DNA of 25,332 nt, taken from Thermoleophilia bacterium. GTDB lineage: Bacteria; Actinomycetota; Thermoleophilia; Gaiellales; SKUG01. The notes under the pieces are model-generated. The model was not told the origin of the DNA, did not search any database, and saw only the letters and a list, made by a program, of their open reading frames with translations. The translations under genes and the position numbers were made by a program. The stretch covers positions 1 through 25,332 of the forward strand of contig JAOPYU010000183.1 of the NCBI GenBank assembly GCA_025964455.1. The letters are read 5' to 3'. Below are positions 1 to 7,767 of the stretch, in pieces (position 1 is the first letter of the stretch; every line of letters begins with the position of its first letter).

Positions 1-274
1 GCGCATCGCGCCACCGCAACAGGCTGGATGCCGCGAAGTAGGCACCCACACCGACGGCAGCCATGGCGACGAGGTTGCTGAAGTCGGTGCTGGCATGCAG
101 CACGTCGTGGAAGATCGAACCGACCGGGTCGCGCATGAGGATCGCAGCGAGCGCAGCGACGAGGCACGCGATCGCGCGACGGATCGCATCGGTCGCCCCG
201 AGCTGCGGTCCTGCCCACTCGAAGGCGAACACGGCGGCGATCACGATGGCATCGATGAGCAGGCCGCCGATCAC
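1..274 (-). CDS. Partial membrane protein, 3' end outside window
   Basis: The reading frame is open from a GTG at 274 down to the window edge, giving about 91 residues. An in-frame TAG lies a short way upstream and GTG is the only usual start codon between them; an AAGG-type ribosome site precedes it. The protein begins VIGGLLIDAIVIAAVFAFEW and has three hydrophobic stretches: residues about 2-20, 34-46 and 65-80. A conserved-looking Asp sits in the first helix and a D-P pair follows the second. This resembles the general layout of CvpA/colicin V production-type membrane proteins, but the similarity is impressionistic and I do not assign a family. It is divergent from the small membrane protein at 375-557, so the 100 bp between them should hold both promoters. 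The carboxy-terminal part is missing. Confidence 0.5.
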   Translation of the reverse strand, partial: MIGGLLIDAIVIAAVFAFEWAGPQLGATDAIRRAIACLVAALAAILMRDPVGSIFHDVLHASTDFSNLVAMAAVGVGAYFAASSLLRWRDA

Positions 275-374
275 GGGGCCACCACCTTCGCTGCCGATTC
301 GAGCCGGGATGCCGGGGGTATCATCGTGGCGACGCTACCCATTCGACCGGTCGCACCAAGCATCGACCGCGTGA

Positions 375-557
375 ATGTTCGCTGCCGGACCGCCCATGAC
401 CTCACTCCTCGTCCTCGCATCCCTGCTCCTGCTCGCCTGGCTCTGGTCGGTCTGGCAGCGCGACGGCCACGCACGGGCCATGGCGGAGTGGAGCTACGTC
501 CCGCTGGTGGCTGCGGTGACCTGCGCCGTGATGGCGATGGGGATCTGGCTGCGCTGA
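375..557 (+). CDS. Small two-helix membrane protein
   Basis: Sixty codons encoding a protein with two strong hydrophobic segments. The first is residues about 9-26 (TSLLVLASLLLLAWLWSVW) and the second about 42-59, joined by a short charged linker with Arg, His and Glu. The start may be the ATG at 375 or, more naturally for a membrane protein, the ATG at 396, which gives MTSLL. A -10-like TATCAT lies at 319-324 upstream. It is convergent with cca, and a 15-nt hairpin at 597-611 lies after its stop. No family is recognised. It could be an uncharacterised small envelope protein. The hydrophobic pattern in a GC-rich genome is the main evidence that it is real, because random frames here are usually Arg/Ala-rich instead. 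Confidence 0.5.
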   Translation: MFAAGPPMTSLLVLASLLLLAWLWSVWQRDGHARAMAEWSYVPLVAAVTCAVMAMGIWLR

Positions 558-596
558 CACGCCGCACTCCCCCGTCGCCGGAGCGCGGCACGAGGG

Positions 597-611
597 TGTC
601 GCATGGCGACA
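597..611. terminator. Small hairpin between convergent genes
   Basis: A perfect 6-bp stem TGTCGC/GCGACA with the loop ATG, in the 144-bp gap between the plus-strand small membrane protein (ends 557) and cca on the minus strand (ends 702). There is no T-tract on either side, so it is only a weak terminator candidate. Nothing else is recognisable in this gap apart from a CCGCGGCCGCGG palindrome near 634-645. Confidence 0.25.
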
Positions 612-701
612 GTGGTGTACCTCGCTCGTCCGCGGCCGCGGCGACCAGGGACCTGACCTTTCGTCGTCCGCGCGTGCGTCTCCGATGACGACGCCATCCG
701 C

Positions 702-2165
702 TCAGTCCGGATCGCCGAGCTCGCGAACGAGCTGTTCCGCATCGTCGTGCGTCTGCACGTCGCCCACGGCCTGCGCTTCCGCGAGCGCGCGCACGAGCGT
801 GCCGACGCGCGGACCCGGCGCGATCCCGAGCAGGCCCGCGATTGCATGACCGTCGAGCAGCGGGGCCGGCTGTCCATCGCGCTGCTCGCGCCAGTGGTCG
901 GCCCAGACCTGGCGGCCGAGCTCCAGGTGGGCGCGCACCCACTTGCGACGATCATCCGCCCCGGCGGTGGCGAGGCGGTCCCCGATGCTCAGGACGATCG
1001 CCTCCGCGGCGACCGGCTCCAACCTGCGCAGCAGGCGCCAGCGTTCGCGGTGGGAGCGATCGGTGTGCAGAAGGAAGCCCAGCGCGAGATGCGTGGCGAC
1101 GAGCGAACCGACCCCCTGCCGCATCGACGTGGACCAGCGCCACCGCGCGGCGATCGCATCGACGATGCCGACGCCGACCTCGTCGTGACCGACGAAGCTG
1201 ACCCTGCCGTCGTCGCGCAACGTGCGGGTGTCAGGCTTGCCGAGGTCGTGGCACAGCGCCGCGAGCAGGACGGTCAGCCGCTGCTGCTCGCTCCACGTGT
1301 TCGCCACGAGCCCCGGCTCCTGCGGCAGTGGCAACCAGAAGTCGGTGGCTGCGAGCAGGTCCTCGCAGTTGTCGAGGACGGCGAGCGTGTGGTCGTGCAC
1401 GTCGAGGTGGTGGAAGCGGCTCTGCGCCATGCCGCGACAGCGATCGAGTTCCGGCAGCAGCACCGCGTCCAGCCCGAGCCGTTCGAGCCCGCGCCACCCG
1501 CGCCGCACCTCCGGATGCAGCAGGAGCAGGCGCAGCTCGGCGAAGGTGCGCTCCCCGGCGGGCTCGGTCGCGCGGTGCGCCCGCGCCCGGATCAGCTCCA
1601 CGGTCGCAGGTTCGATGTCCCAGTCGAGCACGTGGGCGATGCGCGCGGCGCGCAGCATCCGCAGCGGATCGTCGTCGAGCGACGCGGCCGAGATCACCCG
1701 CAGCACACCCCGCTCGAGATCGTCCACGCCGCCGTGCTCGTCCACGATGCGCGGCTCACCGAGCACCGGGGTGGCGAGCGCGTTGGCGGTGAAATCGCGG
1801 GCCGCGAGGTCCGTCGCCAGCTCGCCCCCGCGCACCGCGCACACATCCACCTGCTCGAGGCCGTCGGCGCCAGAATCGCCGACCGCACCATCGGCCGGTA
1901 CCGCGACGCGCCAGCAGCCGAACTCGTCACCGAGCGGGAACGGCGTCCCACCGAGCCCGCGCGCCACGGCTCGGGCCACGACTTCCGGATCCGCCGCGGT
2001 CGCGAGGTCCAGGTCGAGCAGCGGGCGCCCCAGCAGCGCATCACGGACGACGCCACCCACGAGCCAGGTCCGGGCCGCGTCCTCGGGGGCGAGCAGCTGC
2101 GCCACCGCCTCGCGCTGGCGGAGCAGCTCCGCCGGCAGGCCGGGTCCGTGCGCAACGGTGCCCAT
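702..2165 (-). CDS. cca: CCA tRNA nucleotidyltransferase with HD domain
   Basis: Adds or repairs the 3' CCA end of tRNAs in the cytoplasm. This 487-aa protein is a class II poly(A) polymerase/CCA-adding enzyme. The nucleotidyltransferase signature LVGGVVRDALLG (35-46) is followed by the metal-binding DLD (51-53). RDFTANALA (123-131) and DPLRMLRAARIA (166-177) are the conserved head and neck motifs. Residues about 252-345 carry an HD phosphohydrolase domain, with HHLDVHDH (252-259) and CHDLGK (305-310), as in other actinobacterial CCA enzymes. The ATG lies only 6 nt after the alr stop codon, so the two are very likely cotranscribed (nnr-alr-cca), with a GGAG ribosome site inside the alr 3' end. 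Length is normal for actinobacterial members. A plain poly(A) polymerase is the only serious alternative and is unlikely in this phylum. Confidence 0.93.
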   Translation of the reverse strand: MGTVAHGPGLPAELLRQREAVAQLLAPEDAARTWLVGGVVRDALLGRPLLDLDLATAADPEVVARAVARGLGGTPFPLGDEFGCWRVAVPADGAVGDSGADGLEQVDVCAVRGGELATDLAARDFTANALATPVLGEPRIVDEHGGVDDLERGVLRVISAASLDDDPLRMLRAARIAHVLDWDIEPATVELIRARAHRATEPAGERTFAELRLLLLHPEVRRGWRGLERLGLDAVLLPELDRCRGMAQSRFHHLDVHDHTLAVLDNCEDLLAATDFWLPLPQEPGLVANTWSEQQRLTVLLAALCHDLGKPDTRTLRDDGRVSFVGHDEVGVGIVDAIAARWRWSTSMRQGVGSLVATHLALGFLLHTDRSHRERWRLLRRLEPVAAEAIVLSIGDRLATAGADDRRKWVRAHLELGRQVWADHWREQRDGQPAPLLDGHAIAGLLGIAPGPRVGTLVRALAEAQAVGDVQTHDDAEQLVRELGDPD

Positions 2166-2171
2166 CGCGGG

Positions 2172-3341
2172 TCAGTGCTCCTGGACGTGCGCGCGCAGGA
2201 GCCTGGGCTCGCCGGCGATGCCGCACGTCACTTCGTAGTTGATGGTGTCGGCCCAACCGGCGTGGTGCTCGGCGCCGATCCACGCATCACCGTCCGTGCC
2301 GATGAGCGTCACGACATCACCGACCCGGACCGCGGCGTCGACCTGCAGTGACAGGTGGTCCATGCTGACGTTGCCGACGATGGGTCGCTCGGTCCCGCGC
2401 ACGAGGGCGGCGCCGCGGTTGGCCAGCGCGCGGCGCACGCCGTCGGCGTAGCCGATCGGCACCTCGGCGACCAGCGTGGGTTCGGTCGCGACGAAGCTGC
2501 GGCAGTAGCCGGTGCTCTCCCCCGGCGCGAGTTCACGCACATCTGCGACGTGGGAGCGCAATGTCAGCACGGGTCGCAGCCCGTGCGTGCCCGGATCCGC
2601 CTGCATCGGGTCGAGGCCATAGGTGGCGACCCCGCAGCGGACAGCATCGAAGTGCGCACGCGGGTCGCGCAGGGTGGCGGCGCTGTTGGCGGCGTGCGCG
2701 ACGATGCCCGGCGCGAGCTGTCGGGCCTCGGACACGATCGCCTCGAACCGCTCGAGCTGCCGCTCGAAGAATCCGCCGTCGTCGAGGTCGTCCGCCGTGG
2801 CGAAGTGGGTCATGACGCCCTCGACCTCCACCCCGTCGAGCGCGACGAGGCGCTCGAGCAGCTCCTGCGCTCGTGAGGCGTGCACGCCCCACCGGCCCAT
2901 GCCGGTGTCGACCTTCAGGTGGACACGTGCGACGCGGCGCCCGCTCCATGCAGCGCCGGCCGCCGCGCGCTCGAGGTCGTCCACCATCGTCTCGCTCAGC
3001 ACCGTGACCGAGGCGTCGATGTCGACGGCGCGTCGCAGGCTCGGCTCGTCGAGCGGACCCATGACGAGGATCGATGCGCGGATGCCGTCCTGGCGCAGCT
3101 GCCGCGCTTCGCTCAGGGTCGCGACGCAGAGGCGCTTGGCGCCTGCGGCGACCGCTTCCTGGGCGAGACGGTCGACGTCGTGCCCGTAGGCGTTGGCCTT
3201 CACCACGGCCCACAGCTGCGCACCACCGCTGAGCCGATCACGCAGCGCCATCACGTTGCGGCGGTAGGCGCCCAGGTCGATGCGCACCTCGGCGCGCGGC
3301 GGGGTGACGCGGGCGTCGCGGGGCGGAGCGGCCGGCGTCAC
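2172..3341 (-). CDS. alr: Alanine racemase
   Basis: PLP enzyme that converts L-alanine to D-alanine for peptidoglycan. The PLP-lysine motif VVKANAYGHD occurs near residue 48 of the chosen start, and the second catalytic site VPIGYADGVRRAL, with the catalytic Tyr, lies in the C-terminal half. The beta-barrel strand GNVSMDHLSLQVD is also clear. The frame stays open upstream to 3422, but that stretch lies inside nnr and is Arg/Pro-rich. The GTG at 3341 overlaps the nnr stop codon (GTGA, 4 nt) and gives a 389-aa protein, the usual length. A second GTG sixteen codons further in is possible. The overlap implies translational coupling to nnr. The protein ends close to the cca start. Assignment is secure; the exact start is not. 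Confidence 0.93.
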   Translation of the reverse strand: MTPAAPPRDARVTPPRAEVRIDLGAYRRNVMALRDRLSGGAQLWAVVKANAYGHDVDRLAQEAVAAGAKRLCVATLSEARQLRQDGIRASILVMGPLDEPSLRRAVDIDASVTVLSETMVDDLERAAAGAAWSGRRVARVHLKVDTGMGRWGVHASRAQELLERLVALDGVEVEGVMTHFATADDLDDGGFFERQLERFEAIVSEARQLAPGIVAHAANSAATLRDPRAHFDAVRCGVATYGLDPMQADPGTHGLRPVLTLRSHVADVRELAPGESTGYCRSFVATEPTLVAEVPIGYADGVRRALANRGAALVRGTERPIVGNVSMDHLSLQVDAAVRVGDVVTLIGTDGDAWIGAEHHAGWADTINYEVTCGIAGEPRLLRAHVQEH

Positions 3342-4888
3342 TCGTCCCCACCACCGATGGCGCCTGACAGCGCTGCGGGGATGCGGGCGAGCAGGTCGCT
3401 CGCGATCACGCCATCCGCGCACATGTCACTCGCTGCCTGACCGGCGGCGATGCTGCAGGCGATCGCCGCGCTTGCACCCGCGAGCGCGGGATCGAGGCCG
3501 CGGGCCAGCAATGCGCCGGCAACTCCGGCGAGCACGTCGCCCGTGCCTGACGTCGCCTGTGCGCGGTGCCCGCGACAGACGAGGAAGTCACCGCCCGGCA
3601 GGCACACGATCGTGTCCTCGCCCTTGAGCAGGACGGTCGCCTGCGTCTGGAGCGCCGCTTCGCGCACGTACTTGAGGCGGTTGCCGCGGATCTCGTCACT
3701 CGTGATCCCCAACAGGCGCCCGAGCTCGCCCTCGTGCGGCGTCAGCAGCGTCGGGAGCCCGTCGCGCGCCGCGATCGCCTGGGTGTCACCGGCGAAGGCG
3801 GAGATGCCCTGTGCGTCCAGCACCAGCACGCGCGCCGAGCGGACGGCCCATCGCGCGAGTGCGCGGATCTGGTCGCTGTCCCCGATGCCCGGACCGAACA
3901 CCACGGCGTCGGCGCGCTCGACGATCTCTTCGAGTCGCTCGGCGGCGGCGACGGTCAGCCGACCGCGCTCGTCACCGTGGAATCCACGGAACTGCACCTC
4001 GGGGACCGCGACGTCGAGCGCCTCGGCGATCCGATCGGGGACCGCCGCCCAGCAGACGCCGGCGCCGGCGCGCATCGCCGCCTGCGCCGTCAGCGAGATC
4101 GCGCCGACCATGCCGACGCTCCCGCCGATCGCGGCGACCGTCGCGTCGTACTTGGAGCCGCGCCGACTGCGCGGTGGCACCATCGCGAGCAGCGCCGGCG
4201 TGGCCAAGCCCTGGCGTACCGGCTCGTCGACCTGGTGCGGGATCCCGACGTCGATCGCCTTGACGCGCCCTGCGTGGAAGCGGCCTGGCGCGACGGCGAG
4301 CCCGATCTTGGGCGCGTGGAAGGTGATCGTCAGGTCGGCCTCGATGGCCGCCCCCTCGATCGTGCCGTCGCTCGCATCGACGCCCGAGGGCATGTCGAGC
4401 GCCACCACGGGCAGCAGCGAGGATCCGATCGCGCGGATCGCCGCCTCGAACGGCGGCTTCGGTGCGCCGGAGACGCCGGTGCCGAGCATCGCGTCGACGA
4501 TCAGGTCGATGCCGTCGAAGGCGCTCCGCCACGCCGTGACGTTGACGCGACGCACCGGGATGTCCAGGTGCTTGAGCACTTCGAGGAAGGCGCGCGGTTC
4601 GCGGCGCACCTTGCTCTCCCCCTCGACGAGCAGCACCTCCACCTGTCGACCGGCGGCAGCGAGGTGGCGCGCAGCCACGAATCCGTCACCGCCATTGTTG
4701 CCGGATCCGCACACGACGGCGATGCGCTGCGCCGCCGGGAACCACTGCAGGATCTCGGCCGCTGCGCCCAACCCGGCGCGCTCCATGAGGACGGCGCCGG
4801 GGATGCCGATCTCATCCACGGCGACACGATCCACCGTTCGCATCTCGACGGCGGAATAGAGCGGCACGACTCCGGGAAGATGGTGCAT
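3338..4888 (-). CDS. nnr: Bifunctional NAD(P)H-hydrate epimerase/dehydratase
   Basis: Repairs hydrated NADH/NADPH. The N-terminal domain epimerises the S and R hydrates and the C-terminal domain dehydrates the S form using ADP. The epimerase domain (about 1-220) shows CGSGNNGGDGFVAARHL (60-76) and DMPSGVDA. The kinase-like dehydratase domain has VVFGPGIG, LLTPHEGELGRLLG and GTGDVLAGVAGALLARG (448-464), with the catalytic Asp at 451. At 516 aa it is the normal fused length. The ATG at 4888 gives a good N-terminus (PLYSAVEMRTVD). It has no ribosome site, but TAGGAT lies six nucleotides upstream, so the mRNA is probably leaderless. The gene overlaps alr by 4 nt, and nnr next to alr is the conserved actinobacterial arrangement. 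Confidence 0.95.
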   Translation of the reverse strand: MHHLPGVVPLYSAVEMRTVDRVAVDEIGIPGAVLMERAGLGAAAEILQWFPAAQRIAVVCGSGNNGGDGFVAARHLAAAGRQVEVLLVEGESKVRREPRAFLEVLKHLDIPVRRVNVTAWRSAFDGIDLIVDAMLGTGVSGAPKPPFEAAIRAIGSSLLPVVALDMPSGVDASDGTIEGAAIEADLTITFHAPKIGLAVAPGRFHAGRVKAIDVGIPHQVDEPVRQGLATPALLAMVPPRSRRGSKYDATVAAIGGSVGMVGAISLTAQAAMRAGAGVCWAAVPDRIAEALDVAVPEVQFRGFHGDERGRLTVAAAERLEEIVERADAVVFGPGIGDSDQIRALARWAVRSARVLVLDAQGISAFAGDTQAIAARDGLPTLLTPHEGELGRLLGITSDEIRGNRLKYVREAALQTQATVLLKGEDTIVCLPGGDFLVCRGHRAQATSGTGDVLAGVAGALLARGLDPALAGASAAIACSIAAGQAASDMCADGVIASDLLARIPAALSGAIGGGDE

Positions 4889-4918
4889 GCCCGCATCCTA
4901 GACGCGCACGCGGTGCGC
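4889..4918 (-). promoter_or_regulatory. Leaderless promoter and dyad before nnr
   Basis: On the minus strand the hexamer TAGGAT (4900-4895) is followed by exactly six nucleotides and then the nnr ATG, the spacing expected for transcription starting at the start codon. Just upstream is a perfect dyad GCGCAC-CGC-GTGCGC (4904-4918). It could act as an operator over the promoter, or as a weak terminator for the preceding gene. The -35 region is poor. Confidence 0.4.
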
Positions 4919-4934
4919 ATCGCTGTCGGGTTGC

Positions 4935-5405
4935 TCAGTGCCCGGTGACGAGCGCCTGCAGGCCGCGTGCGGCGTTGGTCGCGGCAGCAGCTGCCATGGC
5001 GAGCTCGTCGGCCAGGTTCGGCTCGGCGATCGCGGGGGTGCCCATGTCGCGCGCGGCGACGAGCGCCTCGAGCACGGCACCTTCGATGATGCCCTTGAAG
5101 CCGTCGTTGTTGACGTGCTGGTCGTAGTCGACGACGGCGTACGCGTACTTGGCGTAGTCGATCGCGCTGTCCAGGAAGCCGCGCTTGACGAGCCGCGCGT
5201 AGAAGTTGGGGTCGTCGACGAGGGCTGCCTTGAGCATGCCGACGTAGCTGGCGACCTGGTCGAGCGAGGCACTGGCGCTCGCGGAGCCATCCTCGAGGCT
5301 CGGCACGTTGAGCGAGCTGGGCGAGCGGCGGACGGCGCCGTCGACGGCGGGGCTGGGCGCGGGCGACGCGACGGGCGCGGCGGGAGGCATCGTTGCGAGC
5401 TTCAT
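4935..5405 (-). CDS. Unrecognised 156-aa protein
   Basis: I do not recognise this protein. Residues 1-50 are Ala/Pro/Ser-rich and probably disordered. Residues about 50-156 look compact and mainly helical, with a well-mixed composition (ASYVGMLKAALVDDPNFYARL, FLDSAIDYAKYAYAVVDYD) and several aromatic residues, which argues that it is a genuine coding region. There is no signal peptide or membrane helix, so it should be cytoplasmic. It lies between recX and nnr on the same strand, 46 bp from nnr, and could share a transcript with either. TGGAAT sits six nucleotides before the ATG, so a leaderless start is possible. Confidence 0.75.
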   Translation of the reverse strand: MKLATMPPAAPVASPAPSPAVDGAVRRSPSSLNVPSLEDGSASASASLDQVASYVGMLKAALVDDPNFYARLVKRGFLDSAIDYAKYAYAVVDYDQHVNNDGFKGIIEGAVLEALVAARDMGTPAIAEPNLADELAMAAAAATNAARGLQALVTGH

Positions 5406-5464
5406 GCCGTCATTCCATCAGCCGATCGCGGCGTCCAGCGCGATGCGGCCAGCTCCGGGCCGGC

Positions 5465-6187
5465 TCAGGACGCGCCGTCGGCCTCGTCGGCCTGCTCCTG
5501 GCGCACGGCCGCGAGCGCAGCCTGCACCTGGGCGCTGGTGTAGCCCCGCGAGGCGAGCCAGCGGTACGCCTTCGCCCGGACCGCGTGGTCGGCCAGGTCG
5601 AGCCGCGCGAACTTCTTGCGCGCCACGCCGACGGCGCCCGCGTCGAGCGCCCCGTCCTCGATCGACCCGGCGAGCGCGGCCTCGATGACCGCGCGGTCGA
5701 TGCCCTTCCGTGCGAGGTCCTGGCGAATGCGCTGCGCGCCGTGCCCGCGACGCACCCGCGCCTCCACGAACTGGCTGGCGTAGCGCTCGTCGTCGAGCAG
5801 CCCGGCCGCGATGCACTTCTCGATGCCGAGCTCGATCGCGTCGGCCTCGAACTCCTTCGCCACGAGCTTGCGCCGCAGCTGCTCGACCGTGACCTGCGTG
5901 CCGGCGAGCACCTTGTGGCACGCCGACAGCACCGAGCGCTCGACCGGATCGGCCACGAACAGGTCGGTGCTGAAGGCCAGCTCGGGCTCGGGCTGGCGCG
6001 TGGCGCGCGTGGTGCGCTCGCCTGGCGCCGCCGGCTCGGGGTGCTCGTCCTGTCCGGACTGGAGCGGCTTGGGGTTGCCGCGCTTGTCGAAGCGCACCCC
6101 GTCGCTCGGCAGCTGCACCGCGCCGATCGGCGCCTCGAAGGTGCCGACCTGCTCCTTGAGGCGATCGATGTCGCGGCGGCGTGCCAT
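5465..6187 (-). CDS. recX: Regulatory protein RecX
   Basis: RecX binds RecA filaments and modulates recombination and the SOS response. The C-terminal ~150 residues carry the tandem three-helix repeats of the family: ADAIELGIEKCIAAGLLDDERYASQFVEARVRRGHGAQRIRQDL is split across the conserved core with LDDERYA, R-x-x-G-x-x-R-I and the L-x-x-K-G-I segment, and ends with AYRWLASRGYTSAQV. The first ~65 residues are a charged, Pro-rich tail. The frame runs further upstream, but the ATG at 6187 (MARRRDIDRL) gives a sensible 240-aa protein. recA itself is not adjacent here, unlike many genomes. The start has no ribosome site but a CACAAT hexamer six nucleotides upstream. Confidence 0.85.
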   Translation of the reverse strand: MARRRDIDRLKEQVGTFEAPIGAVQLPSDGVRFDKRGNPKPLQSGQDEHPEPAAPGERTTRATRQPEPELAFSTDLFVADPVERSVLSACHKVLAGTQVTVEQLRRKLVAKEFEADAIELGIEKCIAAGLLDDERYASQFVEARVRRGHGAQRIRQDLARKGIDRAVIEAALAGSIEDGALDAGAVGVARKKFARLDLADHAVRAKAYRWLASRGYTSAQVQAALAAVRQEQADEADGAS

Positions 6188-6201
6188 GGCCACATTGTGG
6201 C
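6188..6201 (-). promoter_or_regulatory. recX promoter with overlapping palindrome
   Basis: Directly upstream of the recX ATG is a 13-bp palindrome, GCCACA-T-TGTGGC on the plus strand (6189-6201). Read on the minus strand it contains CACAAT, a plausible -10 element six nucleotides before the ATG. A repressor bound here would cover the promoter and the start codon. It does not match the known actinobacterial LexA box (GAAC-N4-GTTC). Confidence 0.3.
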
Positions 6202-6272
6202 ACGGGGCGTGGATGTCACGCGGGCCGCCACGTCGACGGAAACGACGTGACGGCCCGCGAATCGCAGGCCAC

Positions 6273-6803
6273 CTACATGTGGTTGAACGTGACGGCGAAC
6301 TCGCCGTCGGCGCCGACGTCCCAGCGGGTGTTGCCGCTGCGCGTCCAGACGGACATGAGCTCGCCGTGCTCGGGAGTTCCATCCGCGAGGCGCTGGAGCC
6401 CGGCGAACTGGCGCGGCAGGATCGGATCAGGGCCGAGGATCAGGGTGACGTCCTTGACGTGGGTCCAGTCCTGCACGGGTTCGATCACGTCCGGCACGAG
6501 CAGCTCGCTCACGGTGAACCGCCCGTTCGGCTGGCGGATCACGCCCATGCTCGCCCGGCCCTCGGCGAGCGTCCGCGCGCCCCAGCGCGCATCCTCGAGC
6601 GACCCGAACTCGCCGAGCACGTAGCCGGCCTTCACGTCGACGAGGCCCTGCGCACCGAAGCGCGACGGGAACTCGAGTCGCATCTGGGCCACCGTCAGCC
6701 GCGACGGACCGGCGTCGGGGCCGCCGGGGCGGATCGCACCGAGCATCGGCCATCCGGCGCGAGGGGCGGAGGTAGTGGTGGGGATCGAAGGTGTGAGCTG
6801 CAT
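6273..6803 (-). CDS. Unrecognised 176-aa protein divergent from LysR regulator
   Basis: Chosen from the ATG at 6803 (MQLTPSIPTT). The longer frame runs into the regulator gene and loses normal composition. The N-terminal ~35 residues are Pro/Thr-rich. Residues about 40-176 have a balanced, folded-looking composition with many beta-prone stretches (RLTVAQMRLEFPSRFGAQ, GRFTVSELLVPDVIEPV, TRWDVGADGEFAVTFNHM). The stretch GEFGSLEDARWGARTLAEGR followed by a GRFTV strand looks vaguely like small sporulation-related or permuted repeat folds, but I cannot assign a family. No signal peptide or membrane helix is seen. Divergent placement next to a LysR regulator 97 bp away suggests it may be that regulator's target. 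Confidence 0.7.
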   Translation of the reverse strand: MQLTPSIPTTTSAPRAGWPMLGAIRPGGPDAGPSRLTVAQMRLEFPSRFGAQGLVDVKAGYVLGEFGSLEDARWGARTLAEGRASMGVIRQPNGRFTVSELLVPDVIEPVQDWTHVKDVTLILGPDPILPRQFAGLQRLADGTPEHGELMSVWTRSGNTRWDVGADGEFAVTFNHM

Positions 6804-6900
6804 GTCGGAAGTCCGTTTCCGTGGGGGTGATGCCGTGGGGAGAACGGTACGCACCCAGTCCTTGAACCACAAGGATCCATTTGGCTGGTATCGTGAACCC
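6804..6900. promoter_or_regulatory. Divergent promoter region with LysR-type dyad
   Basis: The 97 bp separate the 176-aa gene (minus) from the LysR regulator (plus). A dyad CCTTG-AACCA-CAAGG lies at 6860-6874. TTGAAC (6862-6867) inside it can serve as a -35, with TGGTAT (6886-6891) 18 nt later as a -10. Alternatively TATCGT (6889-6894) ends six nucleotides before the ATG at 6901. Either way the regulator mRNA would be leaderless or nearly so. LysR proteins usually bind dyads in such shared regions and repress themselves. Confidence 0.4.
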
Positions 6901-7767
6901 ATGGATCTCAATCGCCTCCGATACTTCAGCGTCGTCGCCGAGACGGGCAGCGTGAGCCGCGCCGCTGCGCTGCTCCACATCTCGCCGACCGCGCTGTCGA
7001 AGGCGGTCAAGGTGCTGGAGCGCGAGGTCGGCGTGCCGCTGCTGCGCCCCCACGGACGCGGGATCGCACTCACCGACGAAGGTCGACTGCTGGCGCGCCG
7101 CGCGGGCCCGGTCATCGCAGACCTGGCCCGGCTCCCTGCGGAGCTCACGAGCCGGCGCGCGAGTGGACCGCTCCTGCGCTACGCCTCGCACGAGGTGTTC
7201 GGCACGTACTTCTCCAGGCCGCTGCTCGAAGCCGCAGCCCCGCACACGTCCATCGAGCACCGCTACCTGCCGCCCGGCGACATCGAGGCCGCTGTGCTCG
7301 CCGGAGACAGCGACGTGGGGATCAGCTACATCCCGATGCCGACGACGGGCCTCGAGCACGTCGAAGTGGCGCGCATCCAGATGGGGACCTTCGGGCTCGC
7401 TCGGTTCCTGGACGTGCCGTTCGAGGAGCTCGGCTTCGCGGCGCCGGTGCGCCCGACGATCGGGTCGGCGGTCCGCGCGCAGGCGCTCGACGCGTGGCCG
7501 GACGACCGCTTCCCGCGGACCATCCGCCACCGCATCACCACGACCGAGGCGGCGCTCGAGCTGTGCCGGCAGGGACGCGCGGTGGCGCGGTTCCCGGAGT
7601 TCGTCGTCACGCTGCACAACGCGTCGACGGTGCGCGCCCGGCATCTCGTGCGCATTCCCGATCCCGCAGGCCTCGATTCGGCCCTGCAGCCGGTCTACTG
7701 CATCACCCGCACCGGCGACCCGCGCGAGCGCGAGGTCGGCTGGATCCGCGCAGCCCTCGCGGACTGA
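6901..7767 (+). CDS. LysR-family transcriptional regulator
   Basis: Begins MDLNRLRYFSVVAETGSVSR, followed by the winged helix-turn-helix of LysR proteins, residues about 1-60: AALLHISPTALSKAVKVLER, then VGVPLLRPHGRGIALTDEG. Residues about 90-288 form the periplasmic-binding-like effector domain, with strands such as GDSDVGISYIPMPT. At 288 aa it is a normal length. The frame extends upstream to 6775, but the ATG at 6901 gives the canonical N-terminus. The effector and targets are unknown. The divergent 176-aa gene is the obvious candidate target. Its stop codon directly abuts the stop of glmS on the other strand, with no base between them. It is the only plus-strand gene within a long minus-strand block, which suggests insertion relative to the conserved gene order. 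Confidence 0.9.
   Translation: MDLNRLRYFSVVAETGSVSRAAALLHISPTALSKAVKVLEREVGVPLLRPHGRGIALTDEGRLLARRAGPVIADLARLPAELTSRRASGPLLRYASHEVFGTYFSRPLLEAAAPHTSIEHRYLPPGDIEAAVLAGDSDVGISYIPMPTTGLEHVEVARIQMGTFGLARFLDVPFEELGFAAPVRPTIGSAVRAQALDAWPDDRFPRTIRHRITTTEAALELCRQGRAVARFPEFVVTLHNASTVRARHLVRIPDPAGLDSALQPVYCITRTGDPREREVGWIRAALAD

Noticed and set aside
747..2351. 534-aa plus-strand frame opposite cca/alr
   Set aside because: Arg/His/Glu-rich shadow of the minus-strand genes; the opposite strand carries clear enzyme motifs.
3566..4948. 460-aa plus-strand frame opposite nnr
   Set aside because: Shadow frame; nnr motifs are unambiguous.
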